From positions 2,389,501 through 2,453,500 of the forward strand of contig NZ_CP017781.1 in the NCBI RefSeq assembly GCF_001856665.1: DNA of 64,000 nucleotides, written 5' to 3'. The translations under genes and the position numbers were made by a program. The stretch is from Rhodobacter xanthinilyticus (GTDB lineage: Bacteria > Pseudomonadota > Alphaproteobacteria > Rhodobacterales > Rhodobacteraceae). Below, one piece after another: positions 8,908 through 18,263 of this stretch (its first letter is position 1; each line of letters opens with the position of its first letter). The notes under the pieces are model-generated. The model saw nothing but the letters and a program-made list of their open reading frames with translations, did not search any database and was not told where the DNA came from.

Positions 8908-10782
8908 TCAGTGGCCGGTCGCCGCGCCCGCACCTTTGGGGATACGGATCGATTCGACCAGTTCCTGCACCTCGGCCGGGGTCTCTTCCGTCGCGTTCGA
9001 GACGAGATAGGCCACCACGAAGTTGAGGATCGCACCGATCGAGCCGATCGCGGTCGACTTGATGCCGAAGAGCATCGGGGCAGCATCCGAGTAGGACGCG
9101 GTCGAGGCCACGAAGAACCAGCCCTTGTGCAGGAAGATGTAGACCACGGTGAACACCAGACCCACAACCATCCCCGCGATCGCGCCCTTCGAGTTGATGC
9201 GCTTCGTGAAGATGCCCATCATCAGCGCCGGGAAGATCGTCGCCGCCGCCACACCGAAGGCCAGAGCCACGGTTTGCGCCGCGAAGCCGGGCGGGTTCAG
9301 GCCGAGCCAGGTCGCCACGGCGATCGCAACCGCCATCGAGACACGGGCCGCCAGGAGCTCGCCTTTTTCCGAGATGTTCGGGTTGAGCTGGCCCTTGATC
9401 AGGTCGTGCGAGACCGCCGAGGAGATCGCCATCAGGAGGCCCGCAGCCGTCGAGAGCGCGGCGGCGAGACCGCCGGCGGCGACGAGCGCGATAACCCAAG
9501 CGGGGAGCTGCGCGATTTCCGGGTTGGCGAGCACCATGATGTCGTTGTTCACGGTCAGCTCGTTGCCCTTCCAGCCGGCGGCTTGCGGGTTCTTCTCGGC
9601 GAGTTTGGCCGCACCGGCCGCCGCCGCTTCGTTGAAGGCGGCGGTGAGTTCGGCGATCTTCGCCTCATCCGCGCCGGCTTTCTTGGCATCGGCGATCGCG
9701 GCAGCCTGTTTGGCGGCGCCATCGTTGTAGTACTGGATCAGGCCGTCGCCATTCAGGTCGGTGACCTTCAAGAGCCCGGTTTTCACCCAGTTGTCGACCC
9801 AGTTCGGGGTCTCGGAGATCGCGAGCGGCGCGTTTTGCGGGCCGTTCGGGTAGAAGGTGTTGATCAGGTTCATCCGCGCCATCGCCGCAACCGCCGGGGC
9901 GGTGAGGTAAAGCAGCGCGATGAACACCAGCGCCCAGCCCGCCGAGGAGCGCGCATCGGCGACCTTCGGCACGGTGAAGAAGCGCACGATCACGTGCGGC
10001 AGACCCGCGGTACCGATCATCAGCGACATCGTGAACAGGAACATGTTCAGCGTGGTGTCCGATTGCGCGGTGTAGGACTTGAAGCCGAGGTCGGCGACGA
10101 GGCCTTCGAGGGTGGTCAAGAGCGGCGTGCCGGTGGCCTTGGCATCGGCGAAGAGGCCGAGCGGGGGGATCGGGTTGCCGGTCAGGTTGAGCGAGATGAA
10201 GATCGCCGGGATCGTGTAGGCGATGATCAGCACGACATATTGCGCCACCTGGGTATAGGTGATGCCTTTCATGCCGCCGAGCACGGCATAGGCGAACACC
10301 ACCGCAGCGCCGATATAGAGGCCGGTCGCGTTCGACACTTCGAGGAAGCGCGAGAAGGCGACGCCCACGCCCGACATCTGGCCGATCACGTAGGTGATCG
10401 AGATGATCAGCAGGCAGATCACGGCGATGACGCGCGCGGTGCCCGAGTAGAAGCGGTCGCCGATGAATTCCGGCACGGTGAACTTGCCGAACTTGCGCAG
10501 ATAGGGCGCGAGCAGCATGGCGAGCAGCACGTAGCCGCCGGTCCACCCCATCAGATAGGCCGAGGTGTCATAGCCGCCGAAGGCGATGATGCCGGCCATC
10601 GAGATGAACGAGGCCGCCGACATCCAGTCCGCGCCGGTGGCCATGCCGTTGGCGATCGGGTGCACGCCGCCGCCGGCGGCATAGAATTCCGCGGTCGAGC
10701 CGGCACGGGCCCAGATCGCGATACCGAAGTAGAGCGCGAAGGTCGCACCCACCACGATAAGGTTGAGGGTAAACTGATCCAT
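8908..10782 (-). CDS. Sodium:solute symporter, acetate/monocarboxylate type (VC_2705 subfamily), large subunit
   Basis: A 624-residue polytopic membrane protein of the SSS family (about 13 helices). It carries early GADWMSAASFISMAG, the family's sodium and substrate region, and GGMKGITYTQVAQY. A soluble insertion of about 85 residues between helices (about residues 325-415) is rich in Ala and Lys and is typical of this subfamily. It is preceded at 15 bases by the DUF4212 small subunit. The best-known relative is ActP, which imports acetate and glycolate; acs lies just upstream in the same orientation, which supports acetate. The subfamily call is strong and the substrate is inferred. Confidence 0.9.
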   Translation of the reverse strand: MDQFTLNLIVVGATFALYFGIAIWARAGSTAEFYAAGGGVHPIANGMATGADWMSAASFISMAGIIAFGGYDTSAYLMGWTGGYVLLAMLLAPYLRKFGKFTVPEFIGDRFYSGTARVIAVICLLIISITYVIGQMSGVGVAFSRFLEVSNATGLYIGAAVVFAYAVLGGMKGITYTQVAQYVVLIIAYTIPAIFISLNLTGNPIPPLGLFADAKATGTPLLTTLEGLVADLGFKSYTAQSDTTLNMFLFTMSLMIGTAGLPHVIVRFFTVPKVADARSSAGWALVFIALLYLTAPAVAAMARMNLINTFYPNGPQNAPLAISETPNWVDNWVKTGLLKVTDLNGDGLIQYYNDGAAKQAAAIADAKKAGADEAKIAELTAAFNEAAAAGAAKLAEKNPQAAGWKGNELTVNNDIMVLANPEIAQLPAWVIALVAAGGLAAALSTAAGLLMAISSAVSHDLIKGQLNPNISEKGELLAARVSMAVAIAVATWLGLNPPGFAAQTVALAFGVAAATIFPALMMGIFTKRINSKGAIAGMVVGLVFTVVYIFLHKGWFFVASTASYSDAAPMLFGIKSTAIGSIGAILNFVVAYLVSNATEETPAEVQELVESIRIPKGAGAATGH

Positions 10783-10797
10783 TGTCCCGATGCTCCC

Positions 10798-11055
10798 TTA
10801 CTCTTCCACGCCGTGTTCTTTGTCGAGTTTGTTCATCCGCGCCGCATAGGCGAAGATGATCACGAGAAAGACGAGGATCGAGCCTTGCTGGGCGAACCAG
10901 AAGCCCAGATCAGTGCCGCCGATGCCGATACCCGACAGCATCGGGCGCAGCAGAATGCCAAAGCCGAAGGAACAGACGAACCAGATCACCAGAAAGACCT
11001 GGATGGTCCGGATATTCGCTTTCCAGTAGGCGTTGGACGAAGATTTGTCCGCCAT
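10798..11055 (-). CDS. DUF4212 protein, small subunit of the sodium/solute symporter
   Basis: An 85-residue protein with two membrane helices (about residues 17-40 and 49-68) joined by a short loop, and a charged C-terminus. It matches the DUF4212 family that always accompanies VC_2705-type symporters. ATG 11055 has GGAGTAACGC before it; a longer frame upstream runs into adk and is not needed. It is followed at 15 bases by the symporter, so the two are one transcription unit and probably one complex in the inner membrane. Confidence 0.9.
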   Translation of the reverse strand: MADKSSSNAYWKANIRTIQVFLVIWFVCSFGFGILLRPMLSGIGIGGTDLGFWFAQQGSILVFLVIIFAYAARMNKLDKEHGVEE

Positions 11056-11085
11056 GAGCGTTACTCCCTGTTTTATACCTCCGAA

Positions 11086-11107
11086 CGGGCCCCCTCCCCG
11101 GGGCCCG
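11086..11107 (-). terminator. Hairpin between adk and the DUF4212 gene
   Basis: CGGGCCCC (11086-11093) and GGGGCCCG (11100-11107) form a perfect 8-bp stem 14 bases after the adk stop. On the minus strand the A/T-rich GGTATAAAACAGGG follows rather than a T run. It may end or attenuate transcription from acs-adk before the symporter genes. Confidence 0.5.
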
Positions 11108-11120
11108 CCCCTCCCATGTT

Positions 11121-11813
11121 TCAAGCCGAAACGCGTTCCACGATCGACCCGAGACCCGTGGCGACCGTGTCGATGGAAGCCATCGCATCGATCGTCTCGA
11201 GCACGCCAAGAGCCCCGTAATGGGCGATCAGCGGCGCCGTCTGCGCGTGATAGGCTTCGAGCCGGGCACGCGCCGTTTCGGCATTGTCGTCGGCACGGCG
11301 CTTGAACTCCGTGCCGCCGCATTTGTCACAAACCCCCGCGGTTTCGGGGTGTTTGAAATCGTCATGATAGCCCTCGCCGCAGCCCGCGCAGGTATAGCGC
11401 CCCGCAACGCGCGCGATCATCGCCTCGTCGTCGACCTCGAGCGAGATCGCGGCGGTGACGCGCTGGCCGCCATAGGCCAGGAGCTTGTCGAGCGCCTCGG
11501 CCTGCGCCGCGGTGCGGGGAAAGCCGTCGAGGATCACGCCCGCCTTGACATCGGGCTGGCCGAGCCGCTCGCGCAAGATGCCGAGCACGATCTCGTCCGA
11601 GACGAGCCCGCCCGCTTCCATCACCGCTTTCGCCGCGAGCCCCGAGGGCGTGCCCGCGGCCACCGCCGCGCGCAGCATGTCGCCCGTCGAGAGCTGCACG
11701 AGCCCGAACCGCTCCTCGAGCATCCGCGCCTGGGTGCCCTTGCCCGCCCCCGGAGGGCCGAGCAGGATCAGCACCGCAGGCTTGGTCTCGACCGTGTTGA
11801 GCGCCCCCGTCAT
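11121..11813 (-). CDS. adk: Adenylate kinase with zinc-type lid
   Basis: The 230-residue enzyme interconverts AMP + ATP and 2 ADP. It shows the P-loop GPPGAGKGT (about residues 19-27), STGDMLR, DGFPRT (about residues 96-101), the lid arginines in RVAGRYTC and RRADDN, and a Cys4 zinc lid (CAGC...CDKC, about residues 138-161). It is slightly longer than usual at both ends. The gene begins 4 bases after acs on the same strand. This pairing fits chemistry: acetyl-CoA synthetase makes AMP, which Adk returns to the ADP/ATP pool. A second adk elsewhere in the genome (in the ribosomal protein operon) is likely but not visible here. Confidence 0.95.
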   Translation of the reverse strand: MTGALNTVETKPAVLILLGPPGAGKGTQARMLEERFGLVQLSTGDMLRAAVAAGTPSGLAAKAVMEAGGLVSDEIVLGILRERLGQPDVKAGVILDGFPRTAAQAEALDKLLAYGGQRVTAAISLEVDDEAMIARVAGRYTCAGCGEGYHDDFKHPETAGVCDKCGGTEFKRRADDNAETARARLEAYHAQTAPLIAHYGALGVLETIDAMASIDTVATGLGSIVERVSA

Positions 11814-11817
11814 CGGC

Positions 11818-13791
11818 TCAGCCCTTGTTGCCGCGGTTGGCGATCAGATCGTCGACGACCGAAGGATCGGCCAGCGTCGAGGTATCGCCCAGCGCGCCGA
11901 AGTCGTTCTCGGCGATCTTGCGCAGGATGCGGCGCATGATCTTGCCCGAACGGGTCTTCGGCAGGCCCGGGGCCCATTGGATGATATCGGGCTTCGCGAT
12001 CGGGCCGATCTCGGTGCGCACCCACTTCTCGAGCTCCTTGCGCAGCGCGTCGGTCGGTTCGACATCGTTCATCAGCGTGACATAGGCATAGATGCCCTGG
12101 CCCTTGAGCTCATGCGGATAGCCCACCACGGCGGCCTCGGCCACGGCCTGGTGCGCCACCAGCGCGCTCTCGACTTCCGCGGTGCCCATCCGGTGGCCCG
12201 AGACGTTGATCACGTCATCGACGCGGCCGGTGATCCAGTAATAGCCGTCCTTGTCGCGCCGGCAGCCGTCGCCGGTGAAGTAATAGCCGCGATACTGGGC
12301 GAAATAGGCTTCCTGGAAGCGGTCATGGTCGCCCCAGAGGGTGCGCATCTGGCCCGGCCAGCTGTCGGAGATGCACAGCACCCCTTCCGCCTCGGTCTCG
12401 CCGATCCGCACCGCGGTCTGCGGGTCGAGAACCACCGGCTTCACCCCGAAGAACGGGTTGGTGGCCGAGCCCGGCTTGGTGGGCGTGGCGCCCGGCAGCG
12501 GCGTGAGCATGTGGCCGCCGGTTTCGGTCTGCCAGAAGGTGTCGACGATCGGGCATTTGCCCTTGCCGACATATTTGTCATACCACACCCAGGCTTCCGG
12601 GTTAATCGGCTCGCCGACCGAGCCGAGCACCTTGATCGAGCTCAGGTCGTATTTCTCGACCCATTCCGGCCCCTGCCCCATCAGCGAGCGGATCGCGGTC
12701 GGCGCGGTGTAGAACTGGTTGACCTTGTGCTTTTCACACACCGCCCAGAACCGGCCCGCATCCGGGTAGGTCGGCACGCCTTCGAACATCACCGTCGTCG
12801 CGCCATTGGCGAGCGGGCCATAGACGATATAGCTGTGGCCGGTGACCCAACCCACGTCGGCGGTGCACCAGAACACATCGCCGTCATGGTAATCGAAGGT
12901 GTATTGGTGGGTCATCGAGGCATAGACGAGATAGCCGCCGGTCGAATGCACGACCCCCTTCGGCTTGCCGGTCGAGCCCGAGGTGTAGAGGATGAAGAGC
13001 GGGTCTTCGGCGTTCATCGGGCGCGGCGGGCACTCGGGCGAGACGTGATCCATCAGGTAGAGCAGGTCGACATCGCGGCCCTGCACCCAAGAGATCTGAT
13101 CGCCGGTGCGCTTGACCACGAGGCAGCGCACCTTGTCCGAGCAGTGCAGCAGCGCCGCATCGGTATTGGCCTTGAGCGGGGTGCGCTTGCCGCCGCGCGG
13201 GGCGGTGTCGGCGGTGATCACGAGCTTGGCGCCCGAGTCGTTGATCCGGTTGGCCAGCGCGTCGGGCGAGAAGCCCGCGAAGACGATCGAATGGATCGCG
13301 CCGATGCGCGCGCAGGCGAGCATCGCATAGGCCGCTTCCGGGATCATCGGCAGGTAGATGACGACGCGGTCGCCGCGCATGATGCCCTGGCTGAGCAGGA
13401 CGTTGGCCATGCGGTTCACCTTCTCGGAGAGCTCCTTGTAGGTGATGTGCTGGGCGGGCTCTTCCGGATCATCGGGTTCGAAGATGATCGCGGTTTGCAG
13501 CGCGCGGTCCTTCAGGTGGCGGTCGATGCAGTTCACCGAGGCGTTCAGAACGCCGTCCTCGAACCATTTGATCGAGACCTTGCCGAAGGTGAAATCGGTG
13601 TTCTTGACCTTGGTATAGGGGGTCATCCAATCGAGACGCTTGCCCTCGCGGCCCCAGAACGCATCCGGGTTCTCGATCGATTCGCGATACATCTCGAGAT
13701 ATTTCTGCGTATTCGCATGGGCGTTTTCGAAGCCCGCCGGAATGTCGCGCATCTCCGGCGCAACGAGGGTCTGTTCCTGAACAGCCGTCAT
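11818..13791 (-). CDS. acs: Acetyl-CoA synthetase (AMP-forming)
   Basis: A 657-residue enzyme that activates acetate to acetyl-CoA through acetyl-AMP. Visible motifs are [11 protein letters not shown] (about residues 268-278), the [14 protein letters not shown] and [10 protein letters not shown] segments, [21 protein letters not shown] around residues 500-520 (split by the hinge Asp), and the C-terminal lysine motif [11 protein letters not shown], where acetylation normally controls the enzyme. The length is typical. It starts the minus-strand acs-adk-(DUF4212-symporter-regulator) array. The 420-base upstream region is A/T-rich and holds a palindrome, so its main promoter is there. Confidence 0.97.
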   Translation of the reverse strand: MTAVQEQTLVAPEMRDIPAGFENAHANTQKYLEMYRESIENPDAFWGREGKRLDWMTPYTKVKNTDFTFGKVSIKWFEDGVLNASVNCIDRHLKDRALQTAIIFEPDDPEEPAQHITYKELSEKVNRMANVLLSQGIMRGDRVVIYLPMIPEAAYAMLACARIGAIHSIVFAGFSPDALANRINDSGAKLVITADTAPRGGKRTPLKANTDAALLHCSDKVRCLVVKRTGDQISWVQGRDVDLLYLMDHVSPECPPRPMNAEDPLFILYTSGSTGKPKGVVHSTGGYLVYASMTHQYTFDYHDGDVFWCTADVGWVTGHSYIVYGPLANGATTVMFEGVPTYPDAGRFWAVCEKHKVNQFYTAPTAIRSLMGQGPEWVEKYDLSSIKVLGSVGEPINPEAWVWYDKYVGKGKCPIVDTFWQTETGGHMLTPLPGATPTKPGSATNPFFGVKPVVLDPQTAVRIGETEAEGVLCISDSWPGQMRTLWGDHDRFQEAYFAQYRGYYFTGDGCRRDKDGYYWITGRVDDVINVSGHRMGTAEVESALVAHQAVAEAAVVGYPHELKGQGIYAYVTLMNDVEPTDALRKELEKWVRTEIGPIAKPDIIQWAPGLPKTRSGKIMRRILRKIAENDFGALGDTSTLADPSVVDDLIANRGNKG

Positions 13792-14211
13792 GATGTCCTC
13801 CCTAGAAAACCTTGCGGCAATCGCCGCCTTCAGCTCCCGCCTTTCGGCAAAAGCGCTCTACCCCGCCTCAGTGTAAACCGAACATTGCCTTTCATGTAAC
13901 CCCCTACGTGCATTGAATTTTTCTGTAAATTATTTCACAGGTGACGGGATAAGGTTGTAAATGTGACGAATTTGTTCCGAATTTTGACAAGTTCTTTCAA
14001 GCGCTTGCCTGTTCACGGACCCGTGTTTCGTGACGCAACGTTGTTGCGCATGACAGGCCGGTCAAGAAACTTTCCGCATTGCAGCATTTTCCGAATCATG
14101 CTGAACACGCCGGCTTCGCCCGGGCTTGATTCGCCCCGCCCCCGCCCCTAGGTCTGGGGGTAGGCCCGGTCAAACCGGCGTCCGAAACGCAAGATCCGCC
14201 GGGAGGGCAAG
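13792..14211. promoter_or_regulatory. Divergent control region of acs and the flavin-oxidase-like gene, with a CGCAAC palindrome
   Basis: This 420-base gap has no convincing gene. From about 13880 to 14100 it is clearly more A/T-rich than its surroundings. It contains repeated TTTACA/TGTAAA segments on the acs side (around 13932-13965) and the perfect inverted repeat CGCAAC-GTT-GTTGCG at 14034-14048. The latter looks like a dimeric repressor or activator site. The start of the plus-strand gene at 14212 has GGGAGGG 5 bases upstream. No regulator can be named from the bases. Confidence 0.5.
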
Positions 14212-14691
14212 ATGACGACCGATCCGATCCGCGAGACCGATGACGAGGCGCGCGCGCTTGCCCGCCGGCTGATCGAGGAGGCGCGCTTTGGCGCGCTGGC
14301 CGTGCTCGACCCGCAAACCGGCTTCCCCGCGGTGAGCCGCGTGGCGGTGGGCCCGGGCCCCGAGGGCGGGCTCTTCACGCTGATCTCGGGGCTCTCGGCG
14401 CATAGCCGCGCGCTCGGGCAAGATCCGCGCGCGGGGCTCTTGCTCGGCGAGCCCGGCAAGGGCGACCCGCTCGCCCATCCGCGGCTGAGCCTGCAGCTGC
14501 GCGCCCATCCCCTGCCCGATACCGACCCGCGCCGCGCCGCGCTGCGCGCACGCTGGCTCGCCGATCACCCCAAGGCGCAGATCTATATCGACCTGCCCGA
14601 TTTCTTCTTCGTGGAATTCGAGATCCTCGCGGGCGCGCTCAACGGCGGCTTTGCCCGCGCCTATCGGCTCACCGCCGATGATCTGACATGA
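14212..14691 (+). CDS. Pyridoxamine 5'-phosphate oxidase-like (HugZ-type) flavin/heme protein
   Basis: The 159-residue split-barrel protein has the family layout: an N-terminal helix ARALARRLIEEARFGALAVLD, PAVSRVAVG, LISGLSAHSRAL, then LLLGEPGKGDPLAHPRLSLQ and a C-terminal IYIDLPDFFFVEFEI that lines the FMN pocket. The GKGDPLAHPR pattern is shared with the heme-utilisation HugZ group, but those proteins are usually longer with a C-terminal DUF2470 domain, which is missing here. It is a lone gene ending at a strong hairpin. An FMN or heme role is inferred from family only. Confidence 0.8.
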   Translation: MTTDPIRETDDEARALARRLIEEARFGALAVLDPQTGFPAVSRVAVGPGPEGGLFTLISGLSAHSRALGQDPRAGLLLGEPGKGDPLAHPRLSLQLRAHPLPDTDPRRAALRARWLADHPKAQIYIDLPDFFFVEFEILAGALNGGFARAYRLTADDLT

Positions 14692-14694
14692 AAA

Positions 14695-14714
14695 CGGGCG
14701 CCCGAAGGCGCCCG
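14695..14714. terminator. Bidirectional hairpin between convergent genes
   Basis: CGGGCGCC (14695-14702), loop CGAA, GGCGCCCG (14707-14714): a perfect 8-bp stem with a stable tetraloop, directly after the stop of the plus-strand gene (AAAA precedes it) and 38 bases from the end of the convergent beta-helix gene. Confidence 0.65.
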
Positions 14715-14751
14715 CTCTGGCCCCGCTGGGCCGATGCCACCGCTGGCCCGA

Positions 14752-17040
14752 TCAGTTCGGGTTATCGCAGCGGATGCGCATGTGAACCCGCCCCTTGGCC
14801 GCCTCGGCCCAGTTGACGGTGACGTTTTGCTGGCTCGTGCCCTGTTCGACCTCGATATAGGGCATCGTGCTCACCCGCGCGTTCGAGGCATTGGTGATCT
14901 TGCCCTCGGCCACCAGGCTCTCGACATTGCGCGCATAGCCGCCAAACGGCAGATAGGGCCCCGGCTGCACCGTCCAGGTCGTCTGCGCGGTCGCCTGATC
15001 GACCTGCACGAACACCGGGTTGCAGACGAACTGCGTCACCCCGTTGAAGGCATTGCCCTCGATCAGGATATTGCGGAACCGCGTGCGGTCGAGATCGGCG
15101 AAGGTCGTGTCGACCTTCTCGAACCGGTCGAGCGTGCCGTTGATCGCGCGGAACACGTTGCAGGAGATGTTGAGCCCCTGGATGAAATGCCCGTCGCCAT
15201 AGGGTTTGAGCGAGAACCAGGTGAACCAGTTGGCCGCATTCATCGCCACGAAGGTGTTGCCGGTGACGGTCAGCCCGCCGAACGAGAACTCCGAATTGTA
15301 ATCGGGCGTCGCATCGTGCTCGTTGGTCCATTCGATGACCGAGTTGTCGATGTAATTGCCCGTCACCGCCGATTGCACGTTGGTCTGGGTGAAGACCAGC
15401 CCCGCCACGCGCACGCCGGGTTCCTCCTCGTCGCCCTGGAACCAGTGGTTGCCGACGATCAGATGCCCGGTGCCATGCAGCACCATGGTGGTGCCAAAGC
15501 GCACGAACCGGCTGTCGCGGATCTTGGCGTCATTGGCGTTGACGTTGAAGGCGATCGAGACGCGGTCCTGCGCCGGCACCTGGCTCTCGTTCGACAGGAA
15601 CTGGCAGCGGTCGATCAGGATATCCTGACAGCCGGTGCCGATCGAGCTGATCCCGCGATCCTTCGGCGCGTTGATATAGCTGTCGCGCACGCAGAACATC
15701 TGCCCCGACGGCGCCAGCAAGATCGCGCTCGCCTCGCCGTTGCACAGGATCTCGACATCGTCGATGTTGAACCGGTCGAGCTTGGCAAGCCCCGAGAAAT
15801 CCAGCACATATTTGTAGCGCGTGAAGGTGAGAACCCGCGTGCCCGAGCCGCCATAGAGCGGCATCGAGAGCGTCAGCGTCCCCGCGCCGACATTGACCGC
15901 GCGCACATAGACCTCGCGCCCGACCCCGGTCCCCGAGACCCGCGCGCCGACCGGGATATTGGCGATATTGACGACGCCGGTCAGCGTGGTGTCATTCGCG
16001 GTCGAATAGGTCGCCTGCGAGGTCACCGTGACGGTATCCCAGGCGGTGCCGTCGATCACGTTGAACTGGCCGTTGCGCAAGACCCGGCGGTTCGAGAACG
16101 AGGTGATATCGGGCGCGATCGCCTTGATATCGACCGGCCGGGTGATCTCGACGCGCCGCCCCTTGAGGTCGAGCGTGTTGTGGTCGGTATAGGCGAAAAG
16201 CGCCTGCAGAGCCTTCTCGAGCCCCAGCTGCTCGTCGCCGAACGCCTCCGCATAGGTCGGGAAATCATAGCTCGACATCAGCGAGAGCCGCGCCGCGGTA
16301 GGCATCACCAGCGTGCCGGTGAACCGGATCGGCGCGTCGATCGACAGCGTCGAGCCGATGTAATAGCTTCCCTCGGGCACATGGATGCCCCGACCCGCCG
16401 CCGCCGCATCCGCCGCCGCAAAGGCCGCCCGGTCGTCGGTGACGCCGTCCCCCTTGGCGCCGAAATCGCGCACATCGACCCAATCCATCATCTCGCGCAG
16501 GAAGGCCTCGGTCACATCGTCGATCTGGAGATCGTCGATGCGCACCACGCCGCCGTTCTGCCCGGTCAGATCGAGCCCGAAATGGCCGTAGATCGGGGTC
16601 GTGCCCCAGACCATGTTGACGCCGCCGCGGTTGCCGGTGCCGATGATCGCGCTGACGGTGATCACCTCGCCATAGCTGTCGAGCGCGGTCGAGGTGCCGA
16701 CCTCGACCAGCCCCGCCACATGCCCCGAGGCCGACATCGCATAGCCCGCGACGCGCACCGCCGGCAGGTTGCCACTCACCGCCTTGATCCGCGCGCTCAC
16801 CCGCAGGTAAACCCCCGGCAGGATCGGCGTCTGGCCCATGTAGCGCAGCTTTTGCGTGGCCGCCGTCTTGGTCAGCTCGAGACACGATCCGAAATCCTGA
16901 TCGGCCGCGACGATCGCGGCATTGGCCGCGCCGTCATAGGTCGCCGAACCTGCCGTGCCGTCCTCGCTCGACCAGACGTCGAGCCCCAGTTCGAAGGCGG
17001 GCGGGGTCAGCACCAGCCCATCGGTAATCGCAATGTTCAT
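14752..17040 (-). CDS. Pectate-lyase-3 / right-handed beta-helix spike-like protein
   Basis: The protein has 762 residues from ATG 17040 (preceded by AGAGGATTC); an upstream in-frame extension is Arg/Gly-rich and unlikely. An N-terminal carbohydrate-binding-like jelly-roll (about residues 1-180) precedes VRDFGAKGDGVTDD (about residues 190-203), the hallmark of the pectate lyase 3 / phage tailspike beta-helix. A long parallel beta-helix follows, with repeated Asn-rich turns up to about residue 650. There is no signal peptide. It is flanked by unrelated housekeeping genes. Candidate roles are a capsule-binding spike (for example of a gene transfer agent or phage remnant) or a polysaccharide-modifying enzyme; the sequence alone does not decide. 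Confidence 0.75.
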   Translation of the reverse strand: MNIAITDGLVLTPPAFELGLDVWSSEDGTAGSATYDGAANAAIVAADQDFGSCLELTKTAATQKLRYMGQTPILPGVYLRVSARIKAVSGNLPAVRVAGYAMSASGHVAGLVEVGTSTALDSYGEVITVSAIIGTGNRGGVNMVWGTTPIYGHFGLDLTGQNGGVVRIDDLQIDDVTEAFLREMMDWVDVRDFGAKGDGVTDDRAAFAAADAAAAGRGIHVPEGSYYIGSTLSIDAPIRFTGTLVMPTAARLSLMSSYDFPTYAEAFGDEQLGLEKALQALFAYTDHNTLDLKGRRVEITRPVDIKAIAPDITSFSNRRVLRNGQFNVIDGTAWDTVTVTSQATYSTANDTTLTGVVNIANIPVGARVSGTGVGREVYVRAVNVGAGTLTLSMPLYGGSGTRVLTFTRYKYVLDFSGLAKLDRFNIDDVEILCNGEASAILLAPSGQMFCVRDSYINAPKDRGISSIGTGCQDILIDRCQFLSNESQVPAQDRVSIAFNVNANDAKIRDSRFVRFGTTMVLHGTGHLIVGNHWFQGDEEEPGVRVAGLVFTQTNVQSAVTGNYIDNSVIEWTNEHDATPDYNSEFSFGGLTVTGNTFVAMNAANWFTWFSLKPYGDGHFIQGLNISCNVFRAINGTLDRFEKVDTTFADLDRTRFRNILIEGNAFNGVTQFVCNPVFVQVDQATAQTTWTVQPGPYLPFGGYARNVESLVAEGKITNASNARVSTMPYIEVEQGTSQQNVTVNWAEAAKGRVHMRIRCDNPN

Positions 17041-17327
17041 CCGAGAATCCTCTTTGTTCCGGCCCGCCCGGGAGAACGCGCGCGCGCCCCCTGCGCGGGC
17101 CAGCCGCCCGCGCGGCCCGCGGGGAAACGCGCCGTCGCTCATCTCGGGAATGCACCGGCGCGTCTTGCCCCGGCTTCGACAGAACTAGCCGGAAAGGTTA
17201 AAGGATTGCTGAGATGACCGTGCGCTGCCCAAGCCTTGGGCGCCACGATGCCGCACCGCAGCGAAACGTCACCAAACCGCAGCAAAGGCTTGCTAGGCGG
17301 GGCGCAGAGGATCACGCTGGAGCCACC

Positions 17328-18230
17328 ATGTCCTATTCGCTCGCCCCCGAGGATGACACCGCGACCGACACCCTGCGCCGCATCGCGCGCGCGGAGCTCG
17401 GCGCGCTGCACGCCGCCGCCGAGGCCGGCGCCGCAGGCGCGCCCGATCCGCAGGCCGCGGCGCTCCTCGTCCATGACCTGCGCAAGGGCATCAAGCGGAT
17501 GCGCGGCCTGCTGCGTCTCGTGCGCCCGGGCTTTGCCCCCTTCGCCGAGGAAAACGCGGCCCTCGGCGCCGCCGCGCTCGGCATCTCGGCGCTGCGCGAT
17601 GCCGAGGTGCAACGTCAGGTGCTGATCGAACTGGGCGCCGACGAGAGCGACCCCGAAGGCGCCGCCACCGCGCGCCGCGTGCTCGCCGCCCTGCCCGACC
17701 ACCACGCCGCCGTCGCCCCCGCCGCGCTCACCGCCTTTGCCGAAGCCACCGCCGAGATCCGCAAACGCGCGCGCCACTGGTCGCTTGCGCACAAGGGCTG
17801 GTCCGCCTTCGCCCCGGGCCTCGCGACGAGCTACGCCCAGTGCCAGGCGCGCATGTTCGCCGCCCGCGCCGCCGGCACCGACGAAGCCTGCCACGCCTGG
17901 CGCTCGCGCGCGAAACATCACTGGTATCATGCCCGCCTGCTGGCGCCGATCTGGCCCGAGATGCTCGCCCCCCGGATCGAGGCGACCGACCGGCTGGGCG
18001 AGACCTTGGGCGATCACCATGATCTCGCCATGCTCGCCGAGGCGCTCGAGGCCGGCCTCGGCGCCGCGGCCGAGGTCGATCTCGCCCCCCTCACCCGGCT
18101 CCTGCGCGCCCGTCAGGCCCGCGAGGAGACCGAAGCCTTCCGCCTCGGCGCGCGCCTCTTCGCCGAGGAACCCGAGGCGCTCACCCGCCGCTGGGGGCAT
18201 TGGTTCCGCCTCTGGCGCGCCGCGCGCTAA
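17328..18230 (+). CDS. CHAD domain protein
   Basis: A 300-residue all-helical protein with the conserved-histidine CHAD signature: HDLRKGIKRMRGLLRLVR (about residues 50-67), ALRDAEVQ, and the second half WRSRAKHHWYHARLLAPIW (about residues 187-205) with LGDHHDLAML. CHAD proteins bind inorganic polyphosphate, and some sit on polyphosphate granules. No CYTH/triphosphatase partner gene is adjacent. ATG 17328 follows CTGGAG at a good distance; a longer frame from 17214 lacks a ribosome binding site and overlaps low-complexity sequence. A strong terminator follows the stop. Confidence 0.88.
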   Translation: MSYSLAPEDDTATDTLRRIARAELGALHAAAEAGAAGAPDPQAAALLVHDLRKGIKRMRGLLRLVRPGFAPFAEENAALGAAALGISALRDAEVQRQVLIELGADESDPEGAATARRVLAALPDHHAAVAPAALTAFAEATAEIRKRARHWSLAHKGWSAFAPGLATSYAQCQARMFAARAAGTDEACHAWRSRAKHHWYHARLLAPIWPEMLAPRIEATDRLGETLGDHHDLAMLAEALEAGLGAAAEVDLAPLTRLLRARQAREETEAFRLGARLFAEEPEALTRRWGHWFRLWRAAR

Positions 18231-18234
18231 ACGA

Positions 18235-18259
18235 AAAGGCCGCCCCGGGGGCGGCCTTT
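18235..18259. terminator. Bidirectional terminator between the CHAD gene and lysS
   Basis: AAAGGCCGCC (18235-18244) pairs with GGCGGCCTTT (18250-18259). A-rich sequence on one side and TTT on the other make it work in both directions between the convergent genes. Confidence 0.75.
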
Positions 18260-18263
18260 CGGG

